A stretch of 64,000 nucleotides of DNA from Mallotus nudiflorus (taxonomy: Eukaryota > Streptophyta > Magnoliopsida > Malpighiales > Euphorbiaceae): the NCBI GenBank assembly GCA_947683625.1, contig CANTUR010000037.1, positions 372,001-436,000 on the forward strand. The letters are read 5' to 3'. Below the pieces are notes generated by a model. That model saw only the letters and a program-made list of their open reading frames with translations. It ran no database searches and had not been told where the DNA came from. Positions within the stretch are counted from its first letter, which is position 1; the number at the start of each line of letters is the position of its first letter. The position numbers and the translations under genes were made by a program. Below are positions 13,010 to 24,039 of this stretch, one piece after another.

Positions 13010-13925
13010 TTCCTTAATGTTGGCTTTATGCTATTGCAATCTATAATTGTTGGTAAGTTTTGAATAGCTACAACCCTTTCATTGTCTACCTTTAATGTTG
13101 TAGTATATAACTACTCATGACTTTTGATCTTGTTGTAATCCTTTCATTGCTTATTGATGATTTTGATCAGCTGCAAACTTTCATTGCTTATCGGCTTTAA
13201 CTGGTAACAACCCTTTGTTTGCTCACCTTTTGATTTTATAGTTTGTAACTGCTCAAGGATTTTGATTAGCTGCAATCTCTTCCGTGCTCATTGATGATCG
13301 TTGCTCTTTCTTTACACTGCAATCCAGAATTGCTCATAATTTTAATTAGTTGCAACCCTTCCATTACTAGCCATTGATGCTACAGTCCATAACTATTCAT
13401 AGTTTAGCTACAATCATTTCATTGCTCACCAATGATGCTACAATCTATAATTTCTTACGATTAGCTACAATCCATAATTTCTCACTGATGATGCTGCAAT
13501 CCATAATTGCTTGCGATGATACTGCAATCCATAATTGCTCGTCGATGATGCTACAGTCCATAACTACTTATGATTAGCTGCAACTCTTTCATTGTTCATT
13601 GATGATGCTGCAATCCATAATTACTCGTGATTAGCTGCAACCCTTTCATTGCTCATTAATGATGCTGCAATCCATAATTGCTCGTGATTAGCTATAATCC
13701 ATAATTGCTCATAATGATGCTGCAATCTATAATTGCTCACGATTAGCTGTAACCCTTTAATTACTCACTGATGATGCTGTAATCAATAATTGCTCACGAT
13801 TAGCTGTAACCCTTCCATTGCTCACCTTTGATGTTGCAGTCCATAACTGTTGGCTGATTTTAATTAACTATAACCCTTTTATTACTTACCTTTAATGCTG
13901 CAATCCATAATTGCTCGCAATTTTT
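13010..13925 (-). repeat. Element B 3' tandem array, about 57-bp unit
   Basis: More than ten imperfect copies of a unit of about 57 bp. On the plus strand it contains GCTGCAATCCATAATTGCTC and GATTAGCTGCAACCCTTTC, about 30 bp apart, so the unit is itself a diverged dimer. It lies just upstream of B's polypurine tract, the same relative place as the unrelated array of element A. The frame at 13,374-13,577 is a by-product. Confidence 0.75.
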
Positions 13926-14439
13926 ATCTCTGGTTATTTGGGTCGAATGCTTTGAATTCTTAGTGCTGACTGATTAAAATTTTATTGACTGACTTTGAAT
14001 TGTGCTATATTGATTTATTAGAATTTCTCTATTGACTAATTTCAATTTCGTTGTGTTAACTAACTCTATAAGTTGAGTGCACTTCCTTCTGGATTTGTAA
14101 TTCTTACAAACTTGTTGAAGTTACTTTCAATCATGATGAATGAACAAAAGTACATTATAATATTGCAAATTTATGAGAAAATTCATCACTTTTTCATAAG
14201 ATAACGTGCACTCAACGAATCTCACAATTTTTTATTTTCATGATTATCATTTATTTGCCATTTTTAAAGGTCAGAAGCATTGTTAACCATCTTATGCTAA
14301 GAGCATATCTTTTACTAAGTGAAGAGATTACTTCCACACCTAATTTCAAAGAGAATTTGCTAAAAAAAAAACTCATGGAATTTAAGTATAAATAAACCAA
14401 ATTATGAGTATTAAAATAACCTTTGAATTATTTTTGTGC

Positions 14440-14765
14440 TTTTCTTCCTCTCTTATATTACTCAACATGGATACCATTGGAAAGGTTCTTTGGATACTCA
14501 TACTCTTACAAAGCATTAAAGTAAATAGAGCGAGTTTTGACATGGGTCCTCTTTCAGTATTCCCTCACCTTTCTTCTATTACTCAGTGTGGCTACCACTA
14601 GAGGTTCACATTGATACTCTTGCTCATGTTTTAACATTGGAGTAAATTATGTTTGCTCTTATTTTGATTCTCCTCTTAGTATTCCCCTGCCTATCTTATA
14701 TTACTCGATGTGGATACCATCAAGGGATTTATACTCGTACTCTTTTCTGAGCATTGAAGTAGATT
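14440..14765 (-). repeat. Element B 121-bp repeat module, three copies
   Basis: ATTACTCAACATGGATACC recurs at 14,457, 14,578 and 14,700 (spacing 121 and 122 bp), each followed by TTGGATACTCATACTCTTA-like words and AAAGCATTA. On B's sense strand the core is GAGTATCCAAAG. Related copies lie in element C (28,100-28,330) and upstream of element E's LTR (42,300-42,420). Confidence 0.7.
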
Positions 14766-15339
14766 ATATGCACACTTATCATTCTAAAGACTGAAATGAT
14801 ACTCTAAAATTCAAGCAATTTATATTGCAAGTCCATAGATTTTATCTTTGCATTTTCTTCTCCTCGTTTGGGTGCAAATCAAGCATTAGATTGATTATAG
14901 TTTATAAACTCTCAACACAAAGTTGTTAACTAATCATCTGAATTTCACGAGGCTAATAAAAAAGAGCCATTATGATCAAAGGTCATGAGATAGGCTTTTC
15001 ACACATGATCTCATGAAGTGGATGAATTTACTTTCAATTTATGAATTTTATTATTAAGATGGTACTTTATTACAGAATCTAAGGAAATAGAGTTTTGTTA
15101 CTTCCCTTTATTATTTTGATGAGTATTTGCCACGCAAGGTGATACTCTGATGAAGGATTAGCATTTGCAATCTTACTTGATCTTATTGATGTATTAGTTC
15201 CTTTCCCCTTCTTCATTCTCTTTTATTTTTCCTTTTTGATCATGATGATAATGTCTCTTATCACAAAGGTCATAATACTCCACCATTAAAGTTATGGCTT
15301 TGGGCTATATTTCTATTTCCACCATTCCATTAATGTTAT

Positions 15340-15800
15340 GGTAGAGGGCTTCATTCCCCTTTTTGATATCTCCTGTAAAAAAAGTTCAAGAGTTAGAGAT
15401 TTTATTTCATGATCAAATAATTTTTTAGAGTGCATTCGTTTTGAGTACATCCTTCCCTTTTATAGGGCTGACGAATGTATTGCAGACATGTTAGGGCTTC
15501 TCATCACTATATTCCATTCCCTACACTGGTTTAACTATTATGGAGAGATATTCCAGATGATGCCCCAGATGAGACCATGGAGATGGATGTTGAATTTGAG
15601 GAGCTTGAGCATCCTATCTAGCCTCTTGAGGTAGCCAGGATGATGCTTTTGCAAATATTACTATCAGTGATATTCCCTTACTGGATGGGCCTATAATTTA
15701 TTAGGCTCTTGAGGTTTAAAGCCCCGTTAAGCATCAGGTTCACCTTGATAGTGTTGTTATTCCTATTTTACTTCTTCAGATGCTTTATATATGAATACTC
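15340..15800 (+). other. Second copy of the orphan block of 6,820-7,439
   Basis: Same-strand homologue of 6820-7439, including AGTTAGAGATTTTATTTCATGATCAAA and the GDIPDDAPDE reading near 15,548. It is antisense to the surrounding element B. The product is not recognised and stops break the frame. Confidence 0.45.
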
Positions 15801-17110
15801 TGACTACTTTCCTACACTTTTAAAATACTAATTTTGAATGTTAGTAGCAGAGTATTTGTACAATCTTGTTTGGGCTCAAGGACTTTACTATGTAAAGCAA
15901 GTAGTTTATAACAAATGTATGCAAGTGTATGCATGTTATGTATGACATGCATGATCTTAATAGGTCTTCCCTTTGGAATAGATCTATGTTTATAGCTTGG
16001 AGTGTGAGAATGAGGTGCCTCATCAATAGCCTGTAGGTTTGAGCATTGAATGCTTTATTATTGGTACTTCTGATGTTAGAGCCTTTGATATAGCTTGTCC
16101 AACAAATGACCAAGTGGTGTTGTATTGATGAATTATTGGTTGTTGCTTCCATTTTACTTCTTTATGCCCCAAGAACTCTTATACTGGCTCTTATACTTTA
16201 GTGTTCCATCTTCGCTCTTCGAATGTGGACTCAATTTTCCCCCAAGGCTACATTTTACCCCCAGTTTCATTATTGTGTGCAAGAGACCCGGTTCATTCAT
16301 TGTTGTTGTTGATCCTTTGACTTACTAACCTTATTAGTTGTAATCTCATGCCTTGAAGATGTAGAGGAGTGGGAAAACTAACTAAAGTGAGTTCTTGATG
16401 ATTAAATCAACTGGACTTGCACTTTGAAGAACTCTTAAGCAGAATATAAGGCTTGATGTTGATGCAATGATTGATCAAGGTATGGGTTTGAGCCACCTAA
16501 ATTGTTTATGTATAAGGGAACACGAAACTTACAAGTAAAATTATAAAGGGTGATAAAAGATAAAACATAACTAGAATAGTGATTTCATTGCTCTGATTGT
16601 TTAGCTTTCATTATGTATTATCTTTCCATTTAGATACTTATGCAGTATGATAAAGATGAATATACGATATTTGAACAAAAATTTCAAATTCAATTTTACT
16701 CATTCATTAGGGCAAAAATGAGAACATTCATTACATCACATGATACAACTCCTATTATTAGTTAGTCCTAATATTTTTCTCTTATTTTTACTTGATTATC
16801 CTTTTTTCTTTTTTCTTTTTTTATGTTTTCACTTTTCCTTTCCCTCGAATTTTCTATTCTCAAAAGTTACATCATGTGATATATGAATGTTCTTTGAATT
16901 TGCATTTGTGCCCATGTTGAATGAATCTAATTGAATTGAGTTTATATCAAATATGCAGATACGATCAATACCACAATGCACAGTACCATTAGGATAACAA
17001 TACATAAGTAAGCATAATTAGAATTCATATCATCGATCAGTAAAACATAACAAGTTTTAAAGAAACTAAAATTTTATTCAAAGAAAATAATAAGAAATTT
17101 ATTTTCTATT
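15801..17110. other. Element B interior, no recognisable gene
   Basis: Lies between the orphan block and the end of gag. Frames up to 103 codons exist (15,841-16,152 minus) but show no known motif. In an autonomous element pol would lie on this side of gag; nothing resembling it was found. Confidence 0.35.
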
Positions 17111-18793
17111 CTAAATGCTAGGGACACTGAGTCTCAAGGTGGTTGTCCTCCAGGTGGCTAACATAAATGCTATTCTTGCATCTTTTTGCCAGTTGACCTC
17201 AACTGTGCATATTTCTTTCTTGTCTAATAGTTTCTCATTATCAAACTCATCACTCCATCCTATAGGCACAATCGACTCAAAGGGTATGTCAAAAGAAGGT
17301 GGTTTAGTGTAAAGTACCTTATAGTTGAACTTGCCTGAAGGTTGACTTAATAAGTCTTATACTTTTTCCACATCTTTAAGGGCATTAGGAGATTTATCAT
17401 TAGTTTTAAGGTCTAAGTCCTTAAAGGAGCTTAGCACTTCTTCCTCAATGACTCCTGAGTTGATCATTATGGTAACTGAGGGTGGGACATTTCAATAGTT
17501 TGGAAAGGATTATTTTTGGTGCTTGGGTTTCGAAGTCTGTGATCTTTTTGAAGTCTATATGGTTTTGGATTTCATGTTTGAGGTGGATGCAGTTATCCAT
17601 AGAGCGTTGGAGGTTTTGATGGAATTTTCAATGCTTATTTGGGTTATAGTCTGGAGTGTTTAGGTTTGGTGGGTTTGGATTAGGTAAAGGTTGAAGTAAG
17701 CCCTTTTGCATTAAGTGCTCTAGGACTTTTGACAAAGGTTGGTTAAAATTGGAGAATCTCCTTAGTTCTTAAACAACATGAACTTCTACAATCTGATTAG
17801 TGCTTCCTTGTTGTGTGCCCCTAATTAGGTAATTTCTTACTTTGGTGCTTTTAGCAATCTTCTTTTTCTGACTTTCAATCTCCTTAGCTTGCAACCCATC
17901 ATCATAAAGGTCTATAAATGTCTTAGGGTTCATCATTCAAAACCTTTCAACCAAATTACGTGACATATTTTGAACAGTCATCCTAACCTGATCATTTTCA
18001 ACTAGCTTATTTTTCATTAATCCTGCCTTATTCATGAATCTAGTCAAAAAATTTGAAAATAATTCATTAGGCTTCTGCTTGGTCAATTCTAAATCCTTGA
18101 TAAACACTTCAAGCCTAGTATTATAGTCATATTACTTCAAAAAAGAAGTACACAATTTTCTTTAGTCAGCTTGAATCGGCTTCTCTAACCCATGATACTA
18201 ATTAACAGCCATACCCTCCAAGGATAGTACAAATAATTTGGTAACTATAGTCAAAGGAGCCTTAATGGTGCTCATAGTAGTTGTATATTGACTAAGGTGG
18301 ATCCTTGGGTCTTTAGTACCATTAAACTTCTGCAGTTGTGGCATCTTGAACTTATTAAGTAGCTTGTCTTCCTCAAATTGCATCATATCATCAAAGTTAA
18401 AGGAATATCTAATGTCTCATCCTCTCATAAATTCCTCCATTTTGGACATCTTCTGAGTCAGTGCTTTTATTTGCTTTGATTCTAGCTCTTAAACTTGCTT
18501 AAGTGATTCTCTTTTTTCTTTTTCAACCATGTAGTTCTTAACATCCTCCAATTTTATTTCCACTACATGTATATTCCTAGTAGTGTTTAAAGGTTGCCCC
18601 TAGCATTGTCATTATTAGCAGGTGGTGCACCCACAATAGATGGATTGGCCATAATTGGAGGTGCAGCAACATGTGGTGGCATTAATCCAGCTAGAGCTTG
18701 TCTTAATTCATCTTGCATCATTGCTCTTATGTCATCCATCAAAGCTCCCTTAATGTCTTCTATGGTCCAGTTTCCTCCCTCTTATAGTTCCAT
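17111..18793 (-). pseudogene. Element B gag pseudogene (Tat-type)
   Basis: Gag forms the nucleoprotein core of the retroelement particle. On the minus strand, from an ATG at 18,793 to a stop at 17,113-17,111 (about 560 codons), one main frame can be followed with several stops and small shifts. The N-terminal part has an Ala/Pro-rich stretch (LAGLMPPHVAAPPIMANP). The classic gypsy gag block is at 18,386-18,198 (FKMPQLQKFNGTKDPRIHLS, then LFVLSLEGMAVN). The helical part FLTRFMNKAGLMKNKLVENDQ follows. Near 17,640 there is a zinc-knuckle-like NPNKHxKFHQN...DNC with the first Cys lost, then HEIQNHIDFKKI. The C-terminal tail runs to LSVPSI. The pattern is characteristic of Tat-lineage gag. It cannot be translated as it stands. 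Confidence 0.85.
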
Positions 18794-19702
18794 TTCTTCT
18801 GTTTGAATTGGTGTAGCTTTTAAGTAAAGCGAGTTGATAGGGCTCTTTTCCAAACTGCAAAGGATCTCTTTAGCTGTTGATTTTGGACTCAAATCAGTTC
18901 TCACTAATCTGCCACTACTCTATTGCTAAACACAGGAAGACCTAAATCAGTCTATGATGGCTATAAAAGAAAGTGTTAGTATGATGCATGAAATGCATAT
19001 ACGCATGATGCATGTGCTATACAACAAGTAATAAGTAATAATTAAGTGTACAATATCCTTCTAACCTTATTCCTCCAATACACGTGTTCAATGGTGAGTC
19101 TCTTTTCCTAGGATTTTATCTTGGCCTTAATATCAATAGGGGATATCAAAAACTGATGTGTATGCCAAATCGCTCAATGTAGTAAAACACAGAAACAATA
19201 TTTCAAGGTATAAAAAATTAACCCAATCTTTATTAACCCAAATGGACTTCTAAAGTATGGGCTTGGGCCTTTATAGATAAAAATACCTCATAGTAACAAA
19301 CATAAGTAATTTAGGTAATCCTAAGGGACGTTACTAGGCCTCTACATAAGTTGAGTCCCATGGAAAAGTTAAAGTTCCCTTAGCAAGATGCCCTCCTTTA
19401 AGACTTAAGTTATAGGCCAAGGTCAAAGGGGCCCAACATCCTTTACAAACTTAAGGGAAAGGACTTGGGTTACAAACGATGGTCAAATGAGCCCAGTAAT
19501 CTCTCTTGAATTGAGTAAAGGCTAAAAATGATGGTTAGCCAATTTACAATCCTAAGAAGCTAATGGAATCATAGAACTATAAATCAACGCCATAGGTTAA
19601 TAGGGACATATAGAATGAATGCAAGAATAAAATAATAATTAATAAAATAATTTTAAAGAACACAAGTAGAATCAGTATCTCTTATCCCCGGTGGAGTCGC
19701 CA
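18794..19702 (-). promoter_or_regulatory. Element B leader and primer-binding site
   Basis: TGGCGACTCCACCGGGG (minus, 19,702-19,686) directly follows the LTR end and resembles the tRNA-Arg-type primer site of Tat/Ogre elements. The following 0.9 kb up to the gag start contains no recognisable coding sequence and is read as the untranslated leader. Confidence 0.75.
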
Positions 19703-19703
19703 T

Positions 19704-21864
19704 TATAGACAGTAAAGTTTAGCCGATGCCCAAGATTTTAGCAACTGCGATACTATTTGAGCTCAGGGCTTTAGAAGACACGCTAACTATTGTCACAAAG
19801 ACATGGCGTGGAGATAAGGAGTTGCCACCCAGGGTAATAACTAGGACAAATCGAAAGTGGTGGTACTCAATTCTTTAAAAGAAAGCCAACATCAAAACTA
19901 GGAGATTCTGGGTATGAAATACTAACTTCTTTCAGTCTCGTGTTTATTTAGAATTACTTTATGAATTACTATCTTACCCTTATTTTCATGGAATTTCATA
20001 TAAACCCTTATTTAAAACAATCAACTCCAAGCAAACTAGTCATGAAAAATACACATAAACAATGCATTCATATAAATTCATAATCCCTAAGTTAGTCTAA
20101 TCTCTATTTATTTTAATTAAATGGGTTAAATTTACATGTTTTAATTTATAAGTGAGCCTAAAGACTAACGGGCCTAATTCCTATTCAATTTTAATTAAGT
20201 GAACCTAAGTTTATTTATTTTAATTCTAAAATGGACCTAAATCTCCAAATTATGAAGAATTTAAATTAGTGAGCCTAGTTCTACATATTTTATTTCTAAA
20301 GTGATATTAAATCTACAAATTATGGAAAAGGCTTAAATTAGATAGGCTAAATCTAAATTAATTAAATTAGGTGGGACTATGTCTAAATTAACTACATGGG
20401 CCTAAGTTATCTTTACCCTAAATCTAACCAATTATGGGCCTAAAGATACATTTTTATTAATTAAACCTAACAAACCTAAATTTATTTAAATGGGTTAAAG
20501 CCTAACATGAGCTTAGAGCCCAAAACATATAAACATAAACAAACAAGCCCAAAAACAATAAAAAAAAAATATAAAAAACAATCAAATAAAAGATCAAATA
20601 ATTAATCACACTTATTCTAAAAACCCTAATTTAATTAAAGTGACTTTCAATAAAAAATAAAATAAAATAATCAACAAGCAACCCTAATTCTATCCACTTA
20701 AATCTAATTCAATTTTAGTTAAACAACCTAACCATTAATTTTAATTAATTATCTAATTAAAAACCCTAATTTTACTAACCAAGTAATTAAAATAAAAGAC
20801 ACAATCACACACACATGATTTCATTAGTCCCACTATTGGAGCTATTACAACGATCTATTGAAAATAATAAGAAAAGAAAAAATAATACAATCCAAAAATA
20901 AAAAATGCAAAATAAAGTAACCAAAATAATAATAATAAATAAGATACCTAGAAACTATGTTTAGCTACAAAGTTCAATCCATGACATTCCATAAACCTTC
21001 ATGGATTTTATTCACCTAGTAAGATCATCATGTAATCCCCTCAATAATCACCAACACAAAGGAATAAACAATTATTAGTGGATAAAATAACAATAAAAAT
21101 TTTAATAACATTGAAATTTAATAAAATAAAAATAGTAAAATAAAAATTTTAAAAAAAAGAAAGAAGGAAAGAAGATGATGATTATGGATACAGTATGAGT
21201 TGCCCCTCAGACTAGTATAAATCACCGTTGTTTGTTAGATAGATCTTCAAAAACTTGTTATTCTCCTTCTCAAAAGTCTATTGTTGCTTGCTTCAAAAAC
21301 AAATAAATCATAGGGAATATTTTTTGTGTACTGCCTATGGAAAAAAAAAGTCTCAGAGAGGTCCCCTTCAGGATAGCTTAAGTTGGGCTTTTATAGGAAA
21401 AAACCTTAGCTAAAAATGTATCCTACTATTACTTGCCTTTCTTAAAGTTTTGATTTTAAAAGGACTTTAACTTCCTGAAAATTCAAATAAACACTATTTG
21501 ACAATTCAAAATTCAAGAAACCAAAATTTTTTTACTGAAATAAAATAAAATAAAATAAACAGATGGAACATGCCTAATTCTGATTGGAATTGTGTAAGTC
21601 TGATTAGAATTACATAATTCCAATCTTTCTTTTTTTTTAACTTTTAATTATAAAAAGACTCCTGAAAGAATTTAGACTTTTCAATTATGTCCTGAAAAAC
21701 ATTATAATTAAGTCCTTAAAAAAACCAATTAAAACCCCTTTTGAAAATGCATTCAGACTTTTAAGGTTTTTAACTTCAAGTGTTGAAGACTTATTTATAA
21801 CATTTTCATCATTGGAGTCCTTTGTCATATCCACACTTCATTATCCCGAAATTGGGTGCTTACA
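19704..21864 (-). repeat. Element B 5' LTR
   Basis: Complete LTR of about 2.16 kb on the minus strand. It starts TGTAAGCACCCAATTTCGGG at 21,864 and ends GTCTATAA beside the primer site. A TATA-like CCTATAAAAGCCC lies near 21,395. The 3' quarter (19,704-20,310) contains GTTATTACCCTGGGTGG and GCTAAAATCTTGGG words also seen at 22,035-22,150, 1,900 and (reverse) 42,906-43,130. It is the best-preserved family copy here and served as reference. Confidence 0.82.
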
Positions 21865-22170
21865 AGGGTTTAATATGAAGTTGTATGTAATTAGAGAAAA
21901 TGATAGTAATTCATAAACTAATTCTATATAAACATGAGAGTAAAAGGAGTTGGTATTTAGTATCTAGAATCTCCTGGTTGTGGTGCTAGCTTTCTTTTAG
22001 ACAATCAAGTTACTACCACTCATCAGTTGTTCTAGTTATTACCCTGGGTGGTGACTCCTTATATCCACGCTATGTCTTTGTGATATAGTAATGTGTTCTC
22101 TAGAGCTCTGAGATCAAACAGTGTTGCGGTTGTAAAAATCTTGGATGAGCACTAAACCCCGTCGTCTACA
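21865..22170 (+). mobile_element. Element A 3' LTR, right part
   Basis: AGGGTTTAATATGAAGTTG resumes the LTR broken at 11,220 and runs to the terminal CGTCTACA at 22,163-22,170, matching the reverse complement of 20,010-19,704. This brackets element B and places B inside A. Confidence 0.75.
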
Positions 22171-23170
22171 TAGTGACATATTTTAATGATAGAATTTGTG
22201 ACGAGTGCGTATGGACTATGGACACCATTTGTGACTCGACAATTGGTCCTCACATTGACATTATATATTTACCTTATGTGCATTTTAGTATCCTTCCTTA
22301 GCTTACCTTTTGAATCTAATCAATATAAATTGAAATAGCCTAGTATGAGAGCAAAACTATAGTCCCCTATTCACTATTAAGACAAAACCCACCAAGGAAA
22401 GAGTCTGAATAACCATGTGGAGTAATAAGGTTGGAAACGAGAGCTTGCATGTGATTAGTTTAATCCCTGTGTAGGAAATACTAACCAATTTTTTTAAATT
22501 TTTTTTTATCACACATACACTAACTCATGTTCTTCTTGTAGCCATTTTGCATCTCATTGATAAGGTCTTGCATAAGCACTCCATGCATACATAATCATCT
22601 TATTCTTTTGCATAGACACATTATGCACACATAATAACTTTCTTTATAACATGACAAGCATTCATAATCCTTTCTTTTAGCTCATCTTTTTTTTATTTGC
22701 TAACCTTTTCTCTTTTGTTATGTTTTTTTTTTCATATATACACAAAAATGTATCACTTACTCACGTTTCATAACCAAAATTCACTTCTAATAAGGTTCCA
22801 TGCACTAATAAATCTTTTGTAGCACATGACATAACATGAATTCATGACATCTTTACACTTCAAAATTTTCGCAAAACATTGCATACATATGTTTCATAAT
22901 AATTGCATTCATGTATACATCTCAAAACAAATCACAACTTATGCATACATAACATACACATGGATAGCATATTCTAACCCACATTCTTTTGAGCCATTCT
23001 ACATCATCATAATAGGACTATGCATAGGCACACCACGCATACATACTCCCTATTCTTTTGTAGGTGCATGTCATGCATACATGTTCACTTCATTCTCTTT
23101 TCTTTTTCTCAATGATGGAAAGAAACATAGCTCTACACAAGCCTCAATATAGACTTATCTATCATATTAG
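22171..23170 (+). other. Element C interior with GCATACAT-rich words
   Basis: No gene is recognised. 22,550-23,080 repeats loosely related words (TTTTGCATAGACACATTATGCACACATAA, GCATAGGCACACCACGCATACAT), suggesting an eroded tandem field. The frame at 22,844-23,152 is a by-product of this composition. Confidence 0.35.
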
Positions 23171-23177
23171 CTACAGT

Positions 23178-23708
23178 TCTAAAATGGGAAATCAAGATGA
23201 CACCCCTCGTCAATAACTATAGGATAGACTGAGAGAGAGGATTCAACACCTATTGGTGCCATTATAGCCAAGAACTTACAAGCCTAAATCAAAATGATTG
23301 ATTCTTAAGTAAGAAATACCCGAGAAGGAAATCACATTACCATTATGCTAAATAAAGCTTTAGGGTTTATCAATTCAAAAATGGATAAGTAAAAAGGTAT
23401 TCTTCACATCGTTGTTCAAGTTAATAATGATGATGGATTGTACGTCCATAAACCACCCACCTAAGGATGAAAAAATGGAGTTGATGGTCAAAGGTGTACT
23501 CCCCCACTTTAAAAAACAAAAGGTGCTTGCTCATTACTATAATTTCTTAAATCCTCCCTCAAACAACCTTGAAACACCTTCCAAAGATCATCTCAAGCTA
23601 ACTCAAGCCAAAAACACTTTTACACGTACATCTGAAGTCAATGGAGTCCAATCAAACATTTATAGCCCACCATTCATCAATGTCATCAATAAACTATCAA
23701 CAAAATGA
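23178..23708 (+). pseudogene. Unidentified retroelement ORF relic in element C
   Basis: A plus-strand reading from MGNQDDTPRQ (about 23,186) is closed by several stops, then opens from 23,412 to 23,708 (98 codons; MELMVKGVLPHFKKQKVLAHYY). Base composition is less extreme than the surroundings and the opening is gag-leader-like, but I recognise no domain. Assignment to element C rests on position only. Confidence 0.3.
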
Positions 23709-24039
23709 ACACATTCCAACCTCCCACTGTCCAAAGTATTCTAAAAACTCCAATAAAAGAACATTCTATAACCCCAAGAACCAAAACCTTTACTAAGCTC
23801 ATTACTTCCTCAAATAGATCCAAAACTTTCCCTACCATGATCACCATATGCTTAGCCATAATACATACTCATGCATAACCCTTAAAAACACAGTCCAAGA
23901 CCTTATTGATTATGGAAAGATTGATGATCCTAAAAAAGAATTAAGTCAAAACTAACCCACTCCAAATTTATCAAATGATGCCTCCACCATTAACTAATAC
24001 AATCTCACTACTCAAAATGACATTTATTAAAAGCATACA

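Larger units (their letters stand above)
11221..21864 (-). mobile_element. Element B: inverted Tat-type gypsy element with gag only
   Basis: On the minus strand: 5' LTR 21,864-19,704, primer site 19,702-19,686, leader, decayed gag, two tandem-repeat fields, polypurine tract, and a 3' LTR starting at 12,864 that is cut at about 11,225. B lies inside the element A LTR. About 600 bp of its 3' LTR end and roughly 60 bp of A are missing at the left junction, so no target duplication is left. No protease, reverse transcriptase, RNase H or integrase was seen in the 6.8-kb interior; B is non-autonomous or internally deleted. Confidence 0.78.

Noticed and set aside
13374..13577. 67-codon frame of repeated MMLQSI-type peptides
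   Set aside because: Simple translation of the 57-bp tandem array of element B.
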